Source: Lichenostomus cassidix (taxonomy: Eukaryota > Chordata > Aves > Passeriformes > Meliphagidae). Taken from it: 64,000 nt of DNA. Of the stretch, positions 59,693 through 64,000 are shown piece by piece (positions within the stretch are counted from its first letter, which is position 1; each line of letters starts with the position of its first letter). Made by a program: the position numbers and the translations under genes. The stretch is from positions 11,286,293 to 11,350,292 of the forward strand of contig CM039210.1 in the NCBI GenBank assembly GCA_008360975.2, given 5' to 3'. A model generated the notes under the pieces. That model searched no databases. It saw nothing but the letters and a program-made list of their open reading frames with translations, and was not told the DNA's origin.

Positions 59693-61983
59693 TCCCACGT
59701 ATCTGCATCTAATGGATCAGTTGGCGAAGATGTTGAAACAGGAGAAAAACCGGCAGGGTTCTGCAGTAACTACTGGCGCACCGCCGCCGGTGCCCCCGCA
59801 GAATGCCACGGCCCATCCCCCTGCGCCGGAGCCGCCATCCCAGCCGGTGCCTGCGCGCGCAGCTGTGGCGCAGCCCTTCCTGGTTGCGGCAACTGAGAAT
59901 GCAGGAGCGGCACGCCCCACGGCGGCGCGGACCGGGCAAGGACGGATCCCGGTTCCGTCCGTTCAAACCGCAGGCTCGGGAATGCCGGCGCAGGCCAGGC
60001 AACAAGCACAAACCGCACCTGGACAGGAAGGAGACCCCCTCCCAGCGGCTGCTTACGTGCCGATTGGTTCCTTCCACATGGCGGCCGCAGTGCTTCTGGG
60101 ACAAAACCCTCAATCGCCGGGCGCACAAGAACCTGGGTTTCCGCAGGACTCACCCCTCCTCTCTTGGCTTTTAATGGATATCCTGGCCGAGCTCACCGGA
60201 TTCCGCCAGGACTTGACGGAGGCCCTTTTGCAGAGGGTCCTCTGCCCGGGGCGGGATGGCCCGGAAGTGCCTGCTCCGGCAACCCAGAGGGTGCCTGGGT
60301 TTCATCCCGCGGCGACAGCAGAAGTGCCCACAGGAGCGCAGATGGATTCTGGGCAGGACACACCTGTCCCAGCGACAGTTCCGGTGGCAGAGGTGGCCCC
60401 GGCATGGCACGCTGACCCAGCTGCTTCTGTGCTGGCGCAGCAGCCGATTTTAACTGATGCTGTGCCAGTGCAACCAGCAGGGCCCTGCAACGTTCCACCT
60501 GTGTCGCTGCCTTCTTCGCACTCCACTCCGAGCTCCGCCCCCGTGCCATCTCAGGGCACAATGGCTGCATCTAGCCAGACTCCGTCATTTGTGATAGGGC
60601 TTGCGGAGAAGCCCCAGTCTGATGACTCAGACAGTGAATTAGATGAAGTGCCTGCTCCAGGACAAAAGGCTGCAGTGGCAGGGCGGCGGAAGAAGTGCCT
60701 GCTTCAGAATCACCCCTGGACATTCCCAGACTGTACGGTGACAGTGCGCCCAAGGAACCCCCAGCATTTCTGGGAATCGGTAAAGCTGGGCGCACTGGAG
60801 GCAGGAAATTGGAATCTTTTAGAGAAACTAGGGTTGCCAGACCGAAGAGGAGGCCCTGAAGGGAATCCTATGGCTGCTACAGCACCTCCAGGAGGTGTAC
60901 CAGCAGATCAAGGTGATACTGGCACCCTGCAAGGGGATGTCCAGGCTTTTCCTGTGTTCAAGCCTGACCCGATCTAGGGTCAGGAACACAGGCATGACGT
61001 CATTGCATGGAAGATAATCCAAGATTTGCAGAAAAAGTTAGCCCAGTATGGACTCTCCTCCCTGCAAAGTATGCAAATTATTAGAGCGATAAATACTGAC
61101 CTGCTTGCCCCATTCGATAGTAGACATTTGGGTCAAGTTCTGTTTCAGCCTGTGGAATATTCAGTTTTTGAGAATAACTGGAGAAAAATGTCTTAAAAAC
61201 AGGCAAGGCAGAATATGCGCTTGCCTCCCGAGGACCTTAGGCACACGATTGGGGTGGATGTCCTTATGGGAACAAATTTTTTCTAACCCCAACGTCCAAG
61301 CTAGTTGGGATCCTCAGATCCTGGAGCAGGCCCAAAATATCGGTATGGGAGCCATCAGGAAAACCATGGACATGGCCCCCCACAAACACAGTATTCGAAA
61401 ATATCTCAGGGGCAGTCTGAGCTTTTCCTGACTTGTAGAAAAGCTAGCGGCAGCCCTGGAAAAGCAGGTGGAAGATGATTCATTGAGACAGATATTGTGC
61501 AAACAGTTGGCAAGAGACAATGCCAATGATGAGTATAGAAAGATCATAGATGCCCTACCAGGGGACCGTACAGTTGCAGAAATGGTAGAAACTTGCACTT
61601 AGGTGGGATCAGGGAACCAAAAGAGGTCTGCCTTGGCTGCACTCCTACCACCTGGTCAGGCACCTCCTGACCAGGGACAAAAGCAGCTCAAGGCTGGGAA
61701 CAAACGGAAACGAGTTAAAGTAGAAGGAAAATTCCTCAGTGCGGGAGGTGTGGTAGGCCAGGTCACTGTCCAGAATACTGCAGGTCTCAGTACCATGTTG
61801 CTGGTCAACCTCTGTCGGGAAACGTGAAGAGGAGTGCAAAAAGGGGGAGTTGCCCTCCTACGCAAACGTTCCCCCAGAACAGGGCGATAGCACAGGCCTA
61901 TCCAGTCAATTTGGAGACAGCACCCAAGGACCAGCCCGGGTTGACGTCTACACCGCAAGAACAGTCGTCCTAGAATCTGGCGA
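59693..61983 (+). pseudogene. gag: ERV10: decayed class II gag (ERV7 family)
   Basis: Begins inside a Pro/Ala-rich Gag domain (open 59712-60977), then capsid with a stop near 60975 and further stops and frameshifts near 61195 and 61290. A capsid block (DLLAPFDS), GQSELF from the major homology region and a degraded knuckle region match ERV7 Gag. The slippery site GGGAAAC is kept (61817-61823), and the -1 frame after it is open here. ERV9 borders it on the left and ERV11 interrupts it at 61983/61984. Its LTRs are not visible. Confidence 0.85.
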
Positions 61984-62502
61984 TGATACCTTAAAACCTG
62001 GTAAAAATAAAACGCAGACACCGCAGTATAGGGAAAAAGGGTATTACCTTGGTTTTAATAGGATACCAGATGCCCTCTTGTCGAAGGTGCAATGACGCCG
62101 ACGAAGCACCCCGTGTACAATGCGTATACAATTTTATGGACCTCACAATTTAGCATATTTACCTAAAATCCCCCATTAAGAAACTTAACAAATGAAGTGA
62201 TTGTCTTCCTATTCTATCTCTCCTTAAATGAGGCTACAATCTAGTTTACAAAAACATGTTCCAGAGAGGAGGCTCCGTCCAAGGTTGGAGCCTCTAGTTC
62301 TGAGATAGTAGGGATGTTTCATCTTCCCCAAAGAACCTCGAACTAGGCTAAATATCAGAGTACAAGAGTACATGTAGGGCTAAGGTACAGGGAATGAAAG
62401 GTACAGGGAATGAAAGGTATAAGGAATGGGAAAGGGTATAAAATGTATAAAAAGGGTATAAAAAGAATATAAAGGAAAAGGACAAAAAACCATCAGGCAT
62501 CA
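61984..62502 (-). repeat. ERV11 3' LTR (519 bp)
   Basis: Sense ends TGATGCC/GGTATCA. Homologous to the solo LTR at 9369-9857. U3 holds repeated acagggaatgaaaggt-like units (about 62385-62420 on the plus strand). Confidence 0.9.
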
Positions 62503-62557
62503 TTTCCCCCCTTTTTAGAGACTAACAAACTTCACCTTGTCTAGTCTCTAAACTACA

Positions 62558-63290
62558 CTACTTACAGCACCGGTTTACACAACTAGCTATAGCAAAAATA
62601 ATAACTACAATTACAACTATTATAAATGTCTCTTTTACCCAGGCCCAGTCTGGTACCAATGAAGTGAGGGCGTGGAAGATATGGTCAAATTTCAAGGTGT
62701 AATTTTTTGAACCCACTTCATGCAGAATTTGAGTTCCTTTCCAAATTTCTCCCAAATCCTCTCTAATTCTTCCATCCTGGTCCACAAAGGAACAACAGCT
62801 GCCATTAATAATATCACATACCCCTTCACGAGCGCCGAGTAGGAATTTGAGAGCTATCCTGTACTGCGTCATCTCCCTTGACAGGCCGTGGACCTCTTCC
62901 TGCAAAGCTATAATTGCATCAGCAGTATGTTTTTCAATACTTTCAATAACACTCGAGATATTCACGATTGCCCTTTCCAGTTCAACTACTCCATAAGAGG
63001 GAAGGAGAGCTCTCACTAAACTATGGAAAACTGTGGGACATTCAATGAGGGGATTAAGAGTTCTTTTCCCCCTCCTACGTGGTTTTTCAATTTGGCCAAA
63101 TATTGTTATATTTGGGATTACAGCCCCGAGGGCACAGGCCTGATTTTTATCTACAGGTAGAATCTTCCAGGCCTTATCATCACATATTGTCGGAGGTTGG
63201 GGGGCATTGGAATTTTTTCTCCATCCCTGTTACTAAGCAACAAATAGCTGGGTGATTAGAGCCATCAACTCTTTTGTAAGAGACAAAAGT
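62558..63290 (-). pseudogene. env: ERV11 env fragment, frameshifted
   Basis: Transmembrane subunit with a basic cleavage-like site RRRGKR (about 63065-63085), a coiled coil (VIESIEKHTADAIIALQEEV), CDIINGSCC (CX6CC) and a C-terminal anchor (FIIVVIVVIIFAIASC). A frameshift at the C-run near 63208-63214 separates a short surface-subunit piece (KRVDGSNHPAICC) that fades out near 63290. Alpha/gammaretrovirus-like transmembrane layout. Confidence 0.78.
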
Positions 63291-64000
63291 GTGTGCTGGG
63301 CAGGGCAGGGGAAGGAAAGAGCTGGCCGTTGGAACTGGCACTCTCTCCGTCGGACACCGGGAGGAAAGGGACTTCTTTTTACTTCTGGCTTGGGACCGCA
63401 GGAGATCCAACTGTGCTCTGTTTTCTCCTCCTGGCTGGGTGAGCTTTGATTCAACCTCTTTCCCACGGGGAGAGCATGTTTTTTTCTGGCTGCGTTTTCT
63501 CGCAGCAGCTGCCAGGGAGTCCGTCTGTCCCTGCCACCTGCCCCACTTTTGCCGCACGAACCTGCAGCGTCTGCCGTGACTGCAGAACCCTCGCTACCTC
63601 GCTGGCTAGCCCGGGAGAGCCAGGCCCTGCCCCTGCTGCTCCACTCGCCGCTCCAAGCTGCCTGCCTGCCTGCTTTCTCAGCTCTCTGCCATTACCAGCT
63701 GTGTGAGGGTGACCTGACCCTGTGCCTGCGCCACAGCGCCACCTGCAGCTGCTCGGGAGTCATCGCACCTGCCCTGCCCAGTCGGGAGCTCAACAGCGCC
63801 CCTGCTGCTTGCGACCATGATTACACCACACAGGAAAGCCATCTGCTATTGGTTTCTGGTTCTATTTGTGGTTGTTATTTTTGTTATTGCTTGTTTATAG
63901 ATACTAGTAAAGAACTGTTATTCCTTTTCCCAAACCTTTGCCTGAAAGCCCTTGATTTCAAAATGAAAATAATTCAGAGGAAGGGGAAATCACATTCTCT
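63291..64000 (+). repeat. GC-rich segment ending in LTR-like sequence
   Basis: No gene recognised. The last 170 bp (agtaaagaactgttattcc, followed by cctttgcctgaaagcccttg) resemble, from memory, the 3' part of an avian ERVL LTR in plus orientation. If so, an LTR may start near 63289 (tgtgtgctggg) and run past the window end. Low confidence without a repeat library. Confidence 0.35.

Larger units (their letters stand above)
61984..63290 (-). mobile_element. ERV11: 3' part of a minus-strand provirus
   Basis: 3' LTR (61984-62502), polypurine tract (tttccccccttttt on the plus strand, 62503-62516) and env. It is inserted in ERV10 where ERV7 gives the uninterrupted sequence. The env surface part runs to about 63290 and is then lost in unrelated sequence. 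Pol, gag and 5' LTR are not visible in the window. Confidence 0.82.

Noticed and set aside
59693..61983. ERV10 as the displaced continuation of ERV7
   Set aside because: ERV7 already has a complete gag of its own, and ERV10 is another gag; they are two members of one family.

Overview
This is vertebrate, very probably bird, DNA made almost wholly of endogenous retroviruses (ERVs) inserted next to and inside one another. Signs of a bird genome: an 18/18 avian-leukosis-type tRNA-Trp primer site, an ERVL-like pol, and two exon-like pieces of an ISWI-type chromatin remodeler (SMARCA5-like) with GT/AG borders. The ERV density would fit a W chromosome or another heterochromatic, poorly assembled region, but that is inference. 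No intact host gene, tRNA, rRNA or CRISPR array was seen. Element names (ERV1 to ERV11) are mine.

Layout. 1-7265: ERV1 (minus, class I), cut by the window edge, with a truncated ERV3-type LTR in its pol. 7266-8443: host-like island with the SMARCA5-like pseudogene. 8444-17327: ERV2 (plus, same family as ERV1, TSD atgc), with solo LTRs of other families in gag and env. 17328-18638: older repeat broken by a solo LTR. 18639-24410: ERV3 (plus, ERVL-like, no env, TSD aggac). 24411-25535: unassigned. 25536-33084: ERV4 (minus, gag-pol related to ERV1/2 but a different env). Its gag is interrupted by ERV5 (minus, 33085 to at least 41715). ERV5 carries ERV6 (38380-41438, a 3-kb alpharetrovirus-like element, TSD agtggt) in gag and ERV7 in its leader. 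ERV6 holds a solo LTR of the ERV7 family. ERV7 (from 41716, plus, class II with dUTPase, protease and two -1 slippery sites) has ERV8 in its pol (46555-48850, non-coding, tRNA-Ala primer, TSD ctgaac). A 500-N gap follows (49633-50132). 50133-59692: ERV9 (plus, gammaretrovirus-like, tRNA-His primer), the youngest and best preserved copy. 59693-61983: ERV10, a decayed ERV7-family gag. From 61984: the 3' part of ERV11 (minus), then an LTR-like tail.

Main points of interest. ERV5 and ERV9 belong to one lineage, and each has about 600 bp between pol and env that encodes a small Cys-rich, zinc-finger-like protein, which I do not know from simple gammaretroviruses. ERV9 Pol also has a Cys-rich insert between RNase H and integrase, and gag-pol are joined by an in-frame UAG. 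ERV3 Gag has an N-terminus that looks membrane-inserted and glycosylated. ERV1 and ERV2 share the same lesions (protease Asp to Asn, and a stop before integrase), which suggests spread in trans from a defective source. ERV8 is a coding-free LTR parasite. Several stop codons replace Trp TGG, which fits G-to-A editing.

The genes follow normal retroviral order (LTR, primer site, gag, pro/pol, env, polypurine tract, LTR). Nesting gives the relative age: ERV4 before ERV5, ERV5 before ERV6 and ERV7, ERV7 before ERV8. LTR pairs read by eye differ at about 1-2% (ERV2, ERV3, ERV6, ERV8) and at one aligned base in ERV9.
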